A stretch of DNA of 64,000 nucleotides from Paracoccus marinus (GTDB lineage: Bacteria; Pseudomonadota; Alphaproteobacteria; Rhodobacterales; Rhodobacteraceae). A program made the position numbers and the translations under genes. Each line of letters opens with the position of its first letter. Position 1 is the first letter of the stretch. The notes under the pieces are model-generated. The model saw only the letters and a program-made list of their open reading frames with translations, did not search any database and was not told where the DNA came from. The stretch spans positions 62,001-126,000 of the forward strand of contig NZ_VJYZ01000010.1 in the NCBI RefSeq assembly GCF_007018965.1. Reading direction: 5' to 3'. Below are positions 20,400 through 29,338 of the stretch, in pieces.

Positions 20400-20420
20400 G
20401 GGTCCTCGCGGCGTTTGGGG

Positions 20421-21482
20421 TCAGAAGGGCAGCGGGTGGGCGCGGTGGAACGCGTCGATCTGCTTGGCGGCGGCGGCGTCGATGGCCACGTCGAGACCGG
20501 CGAGCAGGTGGTCGAGCTGGGTCACGGTCGTCGCGCCGATGATCGGGATCGCCGGGAACGGACGCGCGCGGACGAACGCGATGGCAAGGTGGACCGGGTC
20601 GTGGCCCAGGTCGCGGGCCAGCGCCACCCAGTCGTTGGCCGCGGCCACGCCGCGATCGGTGCGCCGCGCGCCCAGGTTGCCCGGCCCGCCGTGTTCCACG
20701 TCCACCGCCGCGCGGCTGCCCGGGGGCGTGGCGCCACCCGAATACTTGCCGGTCAGCAGCCCGGCGGCCAGCGGCGAATAGGCCAGCAGGGTCACGCCCT
20801 CTTTCTGGCCGACCTCGGCCATGTCGGTGTCGTAAAGCCGGTGCAGCGGCCCGTATTCGTTCTGGATCGACACGACCCGCGGCCCGCCGGTGCGGTCGGC
20901 CGCCGCGTTCCACGACATCGTGCCCCACGCCGTCTCGTTCGACAGGCCGAACTCGCGCACCTTGCCGGCGGCCACGATCCGGGCCATCGCCTCGGATATG
21001 CCGTTCATGTGGTCCTCGACCCGCGCCTTGCTCGACGTCGAGGGGTCGAACGTCCAGTTGCCGCGAAAGCCGTAGGTGCCGCGCTTGGGCCAGTGCAGCT
21101 GATAAAGGTCGATGACCTCGGTCTGCAGCCGTTCCAGCGACAGGTCCACCGCCTCTTCGATGTTGCCCGGCTCGAACCCGGCGTCGTTGCGGGAAAACCG
21201 GCCGCTGCCGCCCCTGCCGGATGCCTTGGTGGCGATCTGCACCTCGCCCCGCCGGCCGGTGCGGGCGAACCATTCGCCGATGATGATCTCGCTCAGCCCA
21301 TAGGTTTCTTGCGTGGTCGGGTTGACCGGATACATCTCGGCCGTGTCCCAGAAGGTGATCCCCGCATCCATCGCCCGGTCCATCTGCGCAAAGGCATCCT
21401 CGCGCGGCGTGGCGTTGCCGTAGGTCATCGTGCCCAGGCACACGTCCGGGACGGTCAGCCCGCCGAGCTTGAAGGTCTGCAT
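20421..21482 (-). CDS. Aldo/keto reductase (Tas-like)
   Basis: This 353-residue protein is an NADPH-dependent (alpha/beta)8-barrel oxidoreductase. The tetrad regions are visible: Asp and Tyr in FWDTAEMYPVN (about residues 44-54), Lys in IATKAS and His in LYQLHWPKRG. The length and the segment ERLQTEVIDLYQLHWP point to the Tas subgroup. It presumably reduces carbonyl compounds in the cytosol; the natural substrate is unknown. It is the upstream gene of a two-gene unit with the nitronate monooxygenase. Confidence 0.92.
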   Translation of the reverse strand: MQTFKLGGLTVPDVCLGTMTYGNATPREDAFAQMDRAMDAGITFWDTAEMYPVNPTTQETYGLSEIIIGEWFARTGRRGEVQIATKASGRGGSGRFSRNDAGFEPGNIEEAVDLSLERLQTEVIDLYQLHWPKRGTYGFRGNWTFDPSTSSKARVEDHMNGISEAMARIVAAGKVREFGLSNETAWGTMSWNAAADRTGGPRVVSIQNEYGPLHRLYDTDMAEVGQKEGVTLLAYSPLAAGLLTGKYSGGATPPGSRAAVDVEHGGPGNLGARRTDRGVAAANDWVALARDLGHDPVHLAIAFVRARPFPAIPIIGATTVTQLDHLLAGLDVAIDAAAAKQIDAFHRAHPLPF

Positions 21483-21672
21483 GCGTGTCGTCCTTTGACG
21501 TCAGAGTGGTGCCGCGCGGCGAACCTGCCAGCCCGCCCGGGCGGGTGCAACCTGCCGGGCGGGCGCACCCGCGCCCGACGTTGCGGCGCGCGGGCGGCGG
21601 CGTTCCGGCGAACGTGATGCAACGATCCTGCGCGTTTCGCGTAGAACCCCGTGACCGATGAAGGAGGCTGCC

Positions 21673-22110
21673 ATGATGCGTGGCGCAACGATGATGATGG
21701 CCGCCGCAGCCCTGGCGCTGACGGGAACCACGGCGCTGGCCGATCCCGGCAAGGGGAACGGGAACGGCAACGGCAAGGGGAACGGCAAGGCCGGGCATGC
21801 GCGCCATCAAGCCCCCGCAGCCGGCCATGCCGGGTATGGCCGGGGTTGCCCGCCCGGGCTGGCCAAGAAGGATCCGGCCTGCGTGCCGCCCGGTCAGGCG
21901 CGAAATGACGACGACCGCCGCTACGGCAACCGGGTGGGCGACGTGCTGCGGATCGGGGACTATCGCGTGATCCGCGACTTCGACCGCTACGACCTCGATC
22001 GCCGCGACGGCTGGGACTACTACCGCGACGACGACCGGGTGTACCGGGTGGACCGGGACACGCGAAAGGTGCTGGCGGTGCTGAACCTGATCGACGCCTT
22101 TGCGAACTGA
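21673..22110 (+). CDS. Small secreted protein with Gly/Asn-rich N-terminus
   Basis: The 145-residue protein has a Met-rich signal peptide (MMRGATMMMAAAALALTGTT and on to ALA). A low-complexity Gly/Asn/Lys run follows, then CPPGLAKKDPACVPPGQA with two cysteines, and a Tyr/Asp/Arg-rich C-terminal half (DYYRDDDRVYRVDRDTRKV). The last part resembles short periplasmic domains such as RcnB-like segments, but no function can be given. The start at 21673 is preceded by AAGGAGG, so the in-frame ATG at 21658, which overlaps that site, is rejected. It is followed by a large nested hairpin. Confidence 0.75.
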   Translation: MMRGATMMMAAAALALTGTTALADPGKGNGNGNGKGNGKAGHARHQAPAAGHAGYGRGCPPGLAKKDPACVPPGQARNDDDRRYGNRVGDVLRIGDYRVIRDFDRYDLDRRDGWDYYRDDDRVYRVDRDTRKVLAVLNLIDAFAN

Positions 22111-22136
22111 CGCCCGGCTGAGCTGATCCTGCCTTG

Positions 22137-22184
22137 CAGACGCGGCGAGCGGGCCGGCGTATTCACGCCGGCCTCACGCGTCTG
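22137..22184. repeat. Nested inverted repeat upstream of the M16 peptidase operon
   Basis: An outer stem of 8 bp (22137-22144 with 22177-22184) encloses an inner 9-bp perfect stem (22152-22160 with 22165-22173, loop ATTC). No clear U-tract follows. It could end the small secreted-protein transcript or structure the 5' leader of the peptidase operon. Confidence 0.55.
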
Positions 22185-22248
22185 TCGGTTGCGGCGCCGG
22201 GCGGGCGCGGCCACCCTGCGCCCACATCCATCCGCCGAGGAGCCGCCG

Positions 22249-23919
22249 ATGCCCTGCGTCCGTCCACCCCGCACGGGGCGCCGCGCCCGAAAGCTTCATG
22301 CCGCGAGCGCCGCGGCGGCGCTTGGTCTGCTGGCCGCGCCCCTGCCGGCACTGGCCGAAATGCCGCCCGGCGTCGGCAGCTTCACGCTCGACAACGGCCT
22401 GCAGGCGGTGGTGATCGAGGATCACCGCGCCCCGGTCGTCGTGCAGATGGTCTGGTACCGGATCGGGTCCGCCGACGAGGTGGCGGGCAAGACCGGCCTT
22501 GCCCATTATCTGGAACACCTGATGTTCAAGGGCACCGACACGCTGGCGCCGGGCGAACTGTCCAAGACCGTGACCGCGAACGGCGGGTCCGACAACGCCT
22601 TTACCAGCTACGATTTCACCACCTACTTCCAGCGCATCGCCGCCGACCGCCTGCCGCTGGTCATGCGGATGGAGGCGGACCGGATGGCCAATCTTCGCAT
22701 CGGCGAGGATGACTGGCAGGCCGAGCGGCAGGTCGTGCTGGAGGAACGCGCGCAGCGCACCGACAGCGACCCCTCGGCGCTCTTTGGCGAAGAGGTGTCG
22801 GCGGTCCAGTACTACAACCACCCTTACGGCCGCCCCGTGATCGGCTGGCGGGCCGAGATGGAAGGGCTGACCCGCGCCGACGCGCTGGACTGGTACGACC
22901 GCCACTATGCGCCGAACGCGGCCGTGCTGGTCGTGGCGGGCGACGTGACACTGGATCAGGTCAAGGCGCTGGCGCAGGAATACTATGGCCCGATCGCGGC
23001 GAAACCCACAGCCGAGCGCGCGCCGCGCCCGCAGGAACCCGCGCAGCGCGCCGACCGCCGGATCGAGATGGCCGACCCCCGCGTCCCGCAGCCGGTGCTG
23101 ACCCGCAGCGTGATGGCCCCGGAACGGAACGCGGGCGACCAGAAGACGGCGGCGGCGTTGTCGGTGCTGGCCGAGCTGCTGGGCGGATCGGCCCAGACCT
23201 CGGTTCTGGGGCGCGAGCTGATGCTGACCGGCAAGGCCGTCTATGCGGGCGCGAGCTATGACGGGCTGGCGGTCGATCCGACCACCTTTGCGCTGACGGT
23301 CGCGCCTGCGCCGGGCGTCTCGCAGGACGATGCCGAGCGGCTTCTGGACGAGGCGGTGGCCAAGTTCCTGCGCGAAGGGCCGGACCCGGCCGCGCTGGAA
23401 CGGGTGCGGACCGGGCTGCGCGCCGCGCGCATCTATGAACAGGACTCGGCTCACGGCCGCGCCTACGACTACGGGCAGGGGCTGGCGGTGGGGCTGACGG
23501 TCGACGACGTGAACGACTGGCCGGACCTGCTGGCGCAGGTGACGTCCGAGGACGTGATGGCGGCGGCCGCGCTGGTCCTGAACGACGCGCGCGGCGTGAC
23601 GTCGTGGCTGCTGCCCGCGGCCGAGGGGCAGGTGGCGCAGGCGGATCAGCCCGCCGCGCCGGTGCCGCCCGCCGCCGTCGATCCGGCGACGACCCCCGCT
23701 GGCCGCGAGCCGCCGCCCGCCGCCGACGGCGCCGCGCCGATGCCTGAGGCTGACGCGGCCGCCGGTCCGCCGGCGGGCCCGGATGCGCCGGTGGCAGGCC
23801 CCGGGGGACCCCCACCCGCTGCTCCGCCCCAGCCTCAATCCGCGCCCGCCGCACCCCCACCCGCACCCCCGGTGCCGCCTTCCCCCGCCCAACCCCAGCC
23901 GCCGGAGCCCAAGCCATGA
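22249..23919 (+). CDS. Periplasmic M16 family zinc peptidase (catalytic subunit)
   Basis: The 556-residue M16 (pitrilysin/insulinase) peptidase carries the inverted zinc motif HxxEH at residues 86-90 (AHYLEHLMF) and the downstream Glu in the QAERQVVLEER segment. It has a signal peptide within the first 37 residues, so it acts in the periplasm. The start at 22249 follows a GAGGAG site. The last 100 residues or so are a Pro/Ala-rich tail, unusual for the family and probably disordered. The next gene encodes the partner without the zinc site and overlaps by 4 bp. Such pairs normally form a heterodimer that degrades peptides. Confidence 0.92.
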   Translation: MPCVRPPRTGRRARKLHAASAAAALGLLAAPLPALAEMPPGVGSFTLDNGLQAVVIEDHRAPVVVQMVWYRIGSADEVAGKTGLAHYLEHLMFKGTDTLAPGELSKTVTANGGSDNAFTSYDFTTYFQRIAADRLPLVMRMEADRMANLRIGEDDWQAERQVVLEERAQRTDSDPSALFGEEVSAVQYYNHPYGRPVIGWRAEMEGLTRADALDWYDRHYAPNAAVLVVAGDVTLDQVKALAQEYYGPIAAKPTAERAPRPQEPAQRADRRIEMADPRVPQPVLTRSVMAPERNAGDQKTAAALSVLAELLGGSAQTSVLGRELMLTGKAVYAGASYDGLAVDPTTFALTVAPAPGVSQDDAERLLDEAVAKFLREGPDPAALERVRTGLRAARIYEQDSAHGRAYDYGQGLAVGLTVDDVNDWPDLLAQVTSEDVMAAAALVLNDARGVTSWLLPAAEGQVAQADQPAAPVPPAAVDPATTPAGREPPPAADGAAPMPEADAAAGPPAGPDAPVAGPGGPPPAAPPQPQSAPAAPPPAPPVPPSPAQPQPPEPKP

Positions 23920-25250
23920 TCCGCGCCATCCTCACCGGCGTCGCGCTGGCCGTCATGGCCGCGCTGCCCGCCCGCGCCATCGACATCCAGGACGTACAGT
24001 CGCCCGGCGGCCTCACCGCATGGCTGGTCGAGGATCACTCGATCCCGTTCGTCTCGGTCACGATCCTGTTCAGGGGCGGGGCCTCGGTCGATGCGGCGGG
24101 CAAGCGCGGCGCGGTCAACCTGATGACCGCCACGCTGGAAGAGGGCGCGGGCGACATGGACGCCAGCGCTTTTGCCGAAGCCGTGCAGGAACAGGCCGCC
24201 AGCATCGGCTTTGATGCGGGCGACGATGCGGTGTCGGTGTCGGCCCGGATGCTGTCCGAGAACCGCGACGCCTCTGCCGACCTGATCCGCGCGGCGCTGG
24301 TCCAGCCCCGCTTCGACGCCGACGCGGTCGAGCGGGTGCGCGCGCAGGTGCAGGCCGTGATCCGGGCCGAGGATACCGACCCGAACGCCATTGCGGCCAA
24401 GACCCTCGCGCGCGAGACGTGGGGCGACCACCCCTATGGCAGCTCGATCAACGGCACGGCGGACAGCGTGGCGGCGCTGACGGCGGACGACCTGCGCGCG
24501 GCCAAGGACCGGGTGATGGCGCGAGACCGGGTTCTGGTCGCCGCCGCGGGCGACATCACCCCCGACCAGCTTGGCGCATTGATGGACCGGGTGCTGGGCG
24601 ACCTGCCCGCGACCGCGACGGCGCCGCTGCCGCCCGAGGCGCCGCTGGCGCTGACCGGCGGCACCACGGTCGTCGACTGGGACAGCCCGCAGACGGTCGT
24701 GGCCTTTGCCCAGCAGGGCCTGCCGATGGACGATCCCGACTACTTCGCGGCCTTCGTCTTGAACCACATCCTGGGCGGCGGCGGCTTCTCGTCGCGGCTG
24801 ATGGACGAGATCCGGGAAAAGCGCGGCCTGACCTACGGCGTTGGCACCGACCTGTCGAACAAGGTGCTGGGCGACACCTGGACGGGCGGGATGGCCACGG
24901 CCAACGCATCGACCGCGCAGGCGACGCAGATCCTGCGCGAGGTCTGGGACGGCATGGCCGCGGGCGTGAGCGAACAGGAACTGACGGACGCCAAGACCTA
25001 CCTGACCGGCGAATACCCGCTGCGCTTCGACGGAAACGGCCGGATCGCGGGAATCCTGGCGGGGATGCAGCTGGTCGGGCTGCCGCGCGATTACGTCAAC
25101 ACCCGCAACGCGCGGGTCGAGGCGGTGACGGCCGAGGACGTGAAGCGGGTCGCGGGCGAGTTGCTGGACGCGGGCAAGCTGCGCGTCGTGCTGGTGGGCC
25201 GGCCCGAGGGGATCGACGGGGCCGCGCCCGACGCGGCGCCGAAGGGCTGA
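23916..25250 (+). CDS. Periplasmic M16 family peptidase, non-catalytic partner
   Basis: The 444-residue M16-like protein has a signal peptide (cleavage near PARA, residue 21). The zinc motif is replaced (GAVNLMTATLEEG), while the R/Y pair of the second domain is kept (REKRGLTYGVG), the pattern expected for the substrate-positioning subunit of a heterodimeric M16 peptidase. It overlaps the catalytic gene by 4 bp (ATGA) and is followed by a strong terminator, so the operon is bicistronic. Confidence 0.92.
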   Translation: MIRAILTGVALAVMAALPARAIDIQDVQSPGGLTAWLVEDHSIPFVSVTILFRGGASVDAAGKRGAVNLMTATLEEGAGDMDASAFAEAVQEQAASIGFDAGDDAVSVSARMLSENRDASADLIRAALVQPRFDADAVERVRAQVQAVIRAEDTDPNAIAAKTLARETWGDHPYGSSINGTADSVAALTADDLRAAKDRVMARDRVLVAAAGDITPDQLGALMDRVLGDLPATATAPLPPEAPLALTGGTTVVDWDSPQTVVAFAQQGLPMDDPDYFAAFVLNHILGGGGFSSRLMDEIREKRGLTYGVGTDLSNKVLGDTWTGGMATANASTAQATQILREVWDGMAAGVSEQELTDAKTYLTGEYPLRFDGNGRIAGILAGMQLVGLPRDYVNTRNARVEAVTAEDVKRVAGELLDAGKLRVVLVGRPEGIDGAAPDAAPKG

Positions 25251-25267
25251 GTGATTGTTGGACAAGG

Positions 25268-25304
25268 AAAGGCCGCGCCATCCGTCGGGATGCGCGGCCT
25301 TTCT
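25268..25304. terminator. Intrinsic terminator after the M16 operon
   Basis: A long GC-rich hairpin has 11-bp arms at 25268-25278 and 25292-25302, further pairing inside (25280-25283 with 25288-25291) and a GTCG loop, followed by a short T-rich stretch. The A-run on the left arm gives U residues on the other strand too, so it may work in both directions for the convergent lipoprotein gene. Confidence 0.85.
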
Positions 25305-25349
25305 GTTCTGCGCGGCGCCGGGGGTGGTTTCCCGCGCCCCGCCGCTGGA

Positions 25350-25529
25350 TCAGGGGTTGACCTGAACCGCGCCGGTGGCGCCGGCGAGCCCGCCGGCCGC
25401 GGCGCCCACCGGGCCCGCCACGACCGCACCGGTCGTCGCGCCGGTCACGGCCCGCTCGGTCGGGTTCTGGCCGCACGCCGCGACGCCGAACACCAGCCCG
25501 CAGGCCATCACAACACCAAGTTTCTTCAT
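25350..25529 (-). CDS. Small glycine-rich lipoprotein
   Basis: The 59-residue product starts MKKLGVVMACGLVFGVAACG, a lipoprotein signal peptide with lipobox VAAC (Cys19). The mature part is only 41 residues, of which the last 30 are almost all Gly, Ala, Val and Thr in a glycine-zipper-like pattern. It is probably anchored in the outer membrane and could associate with or insert into it. A GGGAGA site lies upstream of the ATG. It is convergent with the M16 operon and divergent from mutL. No function can be assigned, and genes this short are often missed. Confidence 0.7.
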   Translation of the reverse strand: MKKLGVVMACGLVFGVAACGQNPTERAVTGATTGAVVAGPVGAAAGGLAGATGAVQVNP

Positions 25530-25717
25530 CGCTCATTCTCCCGTTACGAAAATCCGGTGGCCCTGCGGCCTGTGATAAGTAGCGCGCGAGGCACTGTTTT
25601 TGTTCCCGGAAAGTTGAGCGGGGGTAGCGCGGTGGCCGTCGGACACGGCACGGTCATCCACGCCCCGCGCCGCGAATCTCTGGCGACCACACAAGCCCCC
25701 GTGCTACATGTTGCGGC

Positions 25718-27535
25718 ATGACCCGCCATGACCCCCATATCCGCCCGGTCATCCGCCAGCTGGACGAGGCTGCCGCCAACCGCATCGCGGCGGGCGAGGT
25801 GGTCGAGCGTCCATCGTCGGCGGTCAAGGAGCTGGTGGAAAACGCGCTCGACGCGGGTGCGCGGCGTATCGAGGTGGCGATCGCGGGCGGCGGCAAGCGG
25901 CTGATCCGGGTGACCGACGACGGCTGCGGCATGACGCCCGCCGACCTGCCGCTGGCGCTGTCGCGGCACGCGACGTCCAAGATCGACGGATCGGACCTTC
26001 TGGACATCCGCAGCTTCGGGTTTCGGGGCGAGGCGCTGCCGAGCCTGGGCGCGGTCGGCCGGCTGACAATCACCAGCCGGGTCGCGGGCGGCGACGCCGC
26101 GCAGATCACCGTCACCGGCGGCCGCCAGTCCGAGGTGCGCCCCGCCGCCGGCAATCGCGGCACGGTGGTCGAACTGCGGGACCTGTTCTTCGCGACGCCC
26201 GCCCGCCTGCGCTTCCTGCGCGGCGACCGGGCCGAAACCCAGGCCATCGCCGAGGTCGTGCGCCGCCTGTCCATGGCCGAGCCGCTGGTGACCTTTGCCC
26301 TGATCGACGAGGATGACGGCCGCACCCTGTTCCGCGCCGACGCCGAAAGCGGCGGGGGTGACGGGGGGACCGCGACGAACGCCCGCATCGCGCGGGTGAT
26401 GGGGCGCGAGTTCGCCGAGAACGCGATCGCGATCGACGCCGCGCGAGACGGGCTGCGGCTGACAGGCCTTGCCGCGCTGCCGACCTATTCGCGCGGCGCG
26501 GCGGTGGCGCAGCATCTTTTCGTCAACGGCCGCCCGGTGCGCGACAAGCTTCTGACCGGCGCGCTGCGGGCGGGGTATTTCGACGTCCTCGCCTCGGGCC
26601 GGCATCCGGCGGCGGTGCTGTTTCTCGCCTGCGATCCGCATGGCGTGGACGTGAACGTCCACCCCGCCAAGGCCGAGGTGCGGTTCCGCGAACCCGACGC
26701 CGCGCGGGGGCTGGTGGTGTCGGCGCTGCGGCACGGGCTGGCGGCGACGGGGCCCCGCGCCGCGACCACCGGCGGCGCGGCGACGCTGGCCGCGTTCCGC
26801 CCCCAAGAGCTGTCGCGGGCGCCGTCACAGCGGGCAGTGCAAGCCGCCTGGACGATGCAGGCGCCGCTTGCTGCCGACGAGGGGCGCGGCTTCTTCGAGG
26901 CGAGCGGCCGGATCGAGCCGCCCGGCCCCGAGGCGGCTATCCCGACCGACATGCCCGCCGACGCTCCACTTGGTGCCGCGCGGGCGCAGCTGCACGAGAA
27001 CTGGATCGTCGCGCAGACCGCCGACGGTATCGTCATCGTGGACCAGCACGCCGCGCACGAGCGGCTGGTTTACGAGCGGCTGAAGGCGCAGGCGGCGCGG
27101 GCGCGCGTTCCCGCGCAGGCGCTGCTGGTGCCGGAAATCGTCGATCTGGGGGACGCGGCGGCGGCGCTGCTGGCGCTCGCGGGCGATCTGGACCGGCTGG
27201 GGCTGGTGGTGGAGCCGTTCGGCCCGGGCTGCGTCGCGGTGCGCGAGGTTCCGGCGGCGCTGGGGCGCTGCGACGTGGCGGCGCTGGTCCGCGACATCGC
27301 CGACGATCTGGCCGACGGCGACGGCACCGACCGGCTGCGGGGGCGGCTCGACGCGGTGCTGTCGTCGATGGCCTGCCACGGGTCGGTCCGGTCGGGGCGG
27401 CGGATGTCGGGGGACGAGATGAACGCGCTTCTGCGCGAGATGGAGCGGACCCCGCGCTCGGGCCAGTGCAACCACGGCCGGCCGACCTGGGTGGAGCTGA
27501 AGCTGTCGGACATCGAGCGGCTGTTCGGGCGGTAG
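25718..27535 (+). CDS. mutL: DNA mismatch repair protein MutL
   Basis: The 605-residue protein has a GHKL ATPase domain with [20 protein letters not shown] (residues 20-39), the Mg/ATP motifs LDAGA and [15 protein letters not shown], and a C-terminal dimerisation domain beginning near [15 protein letters not shown]. MutL couples MutS mismatch recognition to strand removal. The linker of about 100 residues between domains is Ala/Pro-rich. The start is preceded by a 190-bp region divergent from the small lipoprotein gene. No mutS lies in the window. Confidence 0.96.
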   Translation: MTRHDPHIRPVIRQLDEAAANRIAAGEVVERPSSAVKELVENALDAGARRIEVAIAGGGKRLIRVTDDGCGMTPADLPLALSRHATSKIDGSDLLDIRSFGFRGEALPSLGAVGRLTITSRVAGGDAAQITVTGGRQSEVRPAAGNRGTVVELRDLFFATPARLRFLRGDRAETQAIAEVVRRLSMAEPLVTFALIDEDDGRTLFRADAESGGGDGGTATNARIARVMGREFAENAIAIDAARDGLRLTGLAALPTYSRGAAVAQHLFVNGRPVRDKLLTGALRAGYFDVLASGRHPAAVLFLACDPHGVDVNVHPAKAEVRFREPDAARGLVVSALRHGLAATGPRAATTGGAATLAAFRPQELSRAPSQRAVQAAWTMQAPLAADEGRGFFEASGRIEPPGPEAAIPTDMPADAPLGAARAQLHENWIVAQTADGIVIVDQHAAHERLVYERLKAQAARARVPAQALLVPEIVDLGDAAAALLALAGDLDRLGLVVEPFGPGCVAVREVPAALGRCDVAALVRDIADDLADGDGTDRLRGRLDAVLSSMACHGSVRSGRRMSGDEMNALLREMERTPRSGQCNHGRPTWVELKLSDIERLFGR

Positions 27536-27988
27536 CAGGCGATCACCCAACTCTGCTGTCGGCGACGTTCGTCTGCTCCGTCAATGTTGCTGAAGGAAAC
27601 GGCCTTCAAGGCCGTTTCCGGGCGATTCATTGAAGCCAGCACTCCGGAGGGACGCGTCCGCACGGGTGGGTGCGAAAGCGCACGCCTGAGGGCGGGCGGG
27701 CGCGTCCCGGTCCGCTTTGGGCGGACCGGGGGGGTGCATCGAAGGATCGGAGCTAAGGAACAGATCCTGTGGGCCGCAAGTCGGACAATTCCACGCGCTG
27801 CCCGCCAATCCCCGAATCCATGGTCAAGTATTAACTGATTTGGCTTCGCAGCTTTGCTGCAGGCAATCGGTCACGCACGACTGTAGATGGGTGCGAGACA
27901 CGCCCGCTGGTGGGCGGGCGCGCGCGTCGTGCCCCGCATCCGCGGAACGGGCGAAAACGGCAGCGTTGCCTCCCAACGTCCCCGCGGA
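27536..27988. other. 453-bp spacer with inverted repeats, no gene seen
   Basis: No convincing coding region lies between mutL and the sugar dehydrogenase. Two perfect 10-bp inverted repeats occur: arms 27595-27604/27610-27619, probably the mutL terminator though without a T-run, and arms 27706-27715/27721-27730. A 5-bp stem at 27964-27978 is followed on the minus strand by CTGCCGTTTT and may end the dehydrogenase transcript. The section 27745-27890 looks less GC-rich than its surroundings. Confidence 0.5.
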
Positions 27989-29209
27989 TCACTCCGCCCG
28001 CGTCACCCGCACCATCTGCCCGTTGTCGGCGTCGGTCAGCAGCATCAGCGACCCGTCGGCCGCCACCGCCACGTCGCGGACCCGGCCGATCCCTTCCAGG
28101 TAGCGCGCCTCGCCCGCGACCCGGTCGCCGTCGAGGTCCAGCCGCACCAGCGCCTGCGCGGCCAGGCCGCCGACAAGGATGTCGCCGTTCCATTCCGGGA
28201 ACATCGCCCCGTCGTAGATCACAAGGCCCGAGGGCGCGATCACCGGGTCCCAGTAATAGACCGGCTGCTCAAGCCCGTCCTGCGCGGTGATCCCTTCGCC
28301 GATCGGGGTGCCGTCGTAATCCTCGCCATAGGTGATGATCGGCCAGCCGTAGTTCAGGCCCTTCTGCGGCTGGTTCAGCTCGTCGCCGCCCTGCGGTCCC
28401 ATCTCGACCGTCCACAGCCGCCCCTCGCCGTCCAGCGCCGCGGCCTGCACGTTGCGGTGGCCCTTGGACCAGACGTCGGGCAGCCAGCCGGCGGTTCCCG
28501 CGCCCGCGGGCTTTCCGTCGGGCGAGATGCGGACCAGCTTGCCGATGTGGTTGTCGTCGTTCTGCGCGGTGGCGCGCGGTTCGGGGTCGGACCGTTCGCC
28601 CAGCGTCACGAACAGCATGCCGTCGCGGTCCAGCACCAGCCGCGACCCGAAGTGCTTGTCGCTGGCCCACGCCGGCTGCTGGCGGAAGATCTCGGTCACG
28701 CCATCCAGCGTGCGGCCGTCCTGCGACAGCGTGGCCGTGGCGACCCCGGTCGAGTTCTTGCCCGGCTCGGTCGCGGACGGGGCGGCATAGCTCAGCCAGA
28801 TGCGGCGCGACTGGGCGAAGTCCGGCGCGACCAGCACGTCCAGCAGCCCGCCCTGGCCGCGCGCGTCCACCTGCGGCACGCCCGCGATCGGCTCGGACAG
28901 CGTGCCGTCGGCAGCGACCATCCGCAGCGCACCCGACCGTTCGGTCACGAGCCAGCTTCCGTCGGGCAGCGGGTCCATGCCCCACGGGTGGTCCAGCCCG
29001 TCCGCTACCACGGCGGTGTCCAGCTGGACTGACCCCTGCGCCTCGGGCGCGCGGGTTTGGCCCTGAAAGGCGGGCGTCTGGCCGTCGGCGTTCGCGCCCT
29101 CGTCGTTCCAGTCCTGGGCGCAGGCGGGGGTCGCCAGCAGTACCGACGCGGCGAAAAGGGCGGCGGTGCGTCCGCGTGACGGAACCGGGGGGTCGGGTTG
29201 GGGTGTCAT
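27989..29209 (-). CDS. PQQ-dependent aldose sugar dehydrogenase-like protein
   Basis: The 406-residue exported beta-propeller protein has a signal peptide (cleavage near ACAQD, residue 32). Family landmarks are GLDHPWGM.PLPDGSWLVTER at the first blade, and later WSKGHRNVQAAALD and GPQGGDELN followed by LNYGWPIITYG, all typical of soluble glucose/aldose dehydrogenases of the YliI/Gdh-B type. The family oxidises sugars in the periplasm using PQQ. No PQQ synthesis gene is in the window. A strong GGAGGAGGAG site precedes the ATG. The gene appears monocistronic. Confidence 0.9.
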   Translation of the reverse strand: MTPQPDPPVPSRGRTAALFAASVLLATPACAQDWNDEGANADGQTPAFQGQTRAPEAQGSVQLDTAVVADGLDHPWGMDPLPDGSWLVTERSGALRMVAADGTLSEPIAGVPQVDARGQGGLLDVLVAPDFAQSRRIWLSYAAPSATEPGKNSTGVATATLSQDGRTLDGVTEIFRQQPAWASDKHFGSRLVLDRDGMLFVTLGERSDPEPRATAQNDDNHIGKLVRISPDGKPAGAGTAGWLPDVWSKGHRNVQAAALDGEGRLWTVEMGPQGGDELNQPQKGLNYGWPIITYGEDYDGTPIGEGITAQDGLEQPVYYWDPVIAPSGLVIYDGAMFPEWNGDILVGGLAAQALVRLDLDGDRVAGEARYLEGIGRVRDVAVAADGSLMLLTDADNGQMVRVTRAE

Positions 29210-29338
29210 GATGATCTCCTCCTCCTGTCAGGGCGAACGCCTGCGACAAGGCGGCGTTCCGGGCGCGCACGCGGGCTTGATCGCGGGCGAGCGGGCGGGA
29301 AGGAGCGTTGGCGTCAGGCGCGGGCGAGGGGCGCGCGG

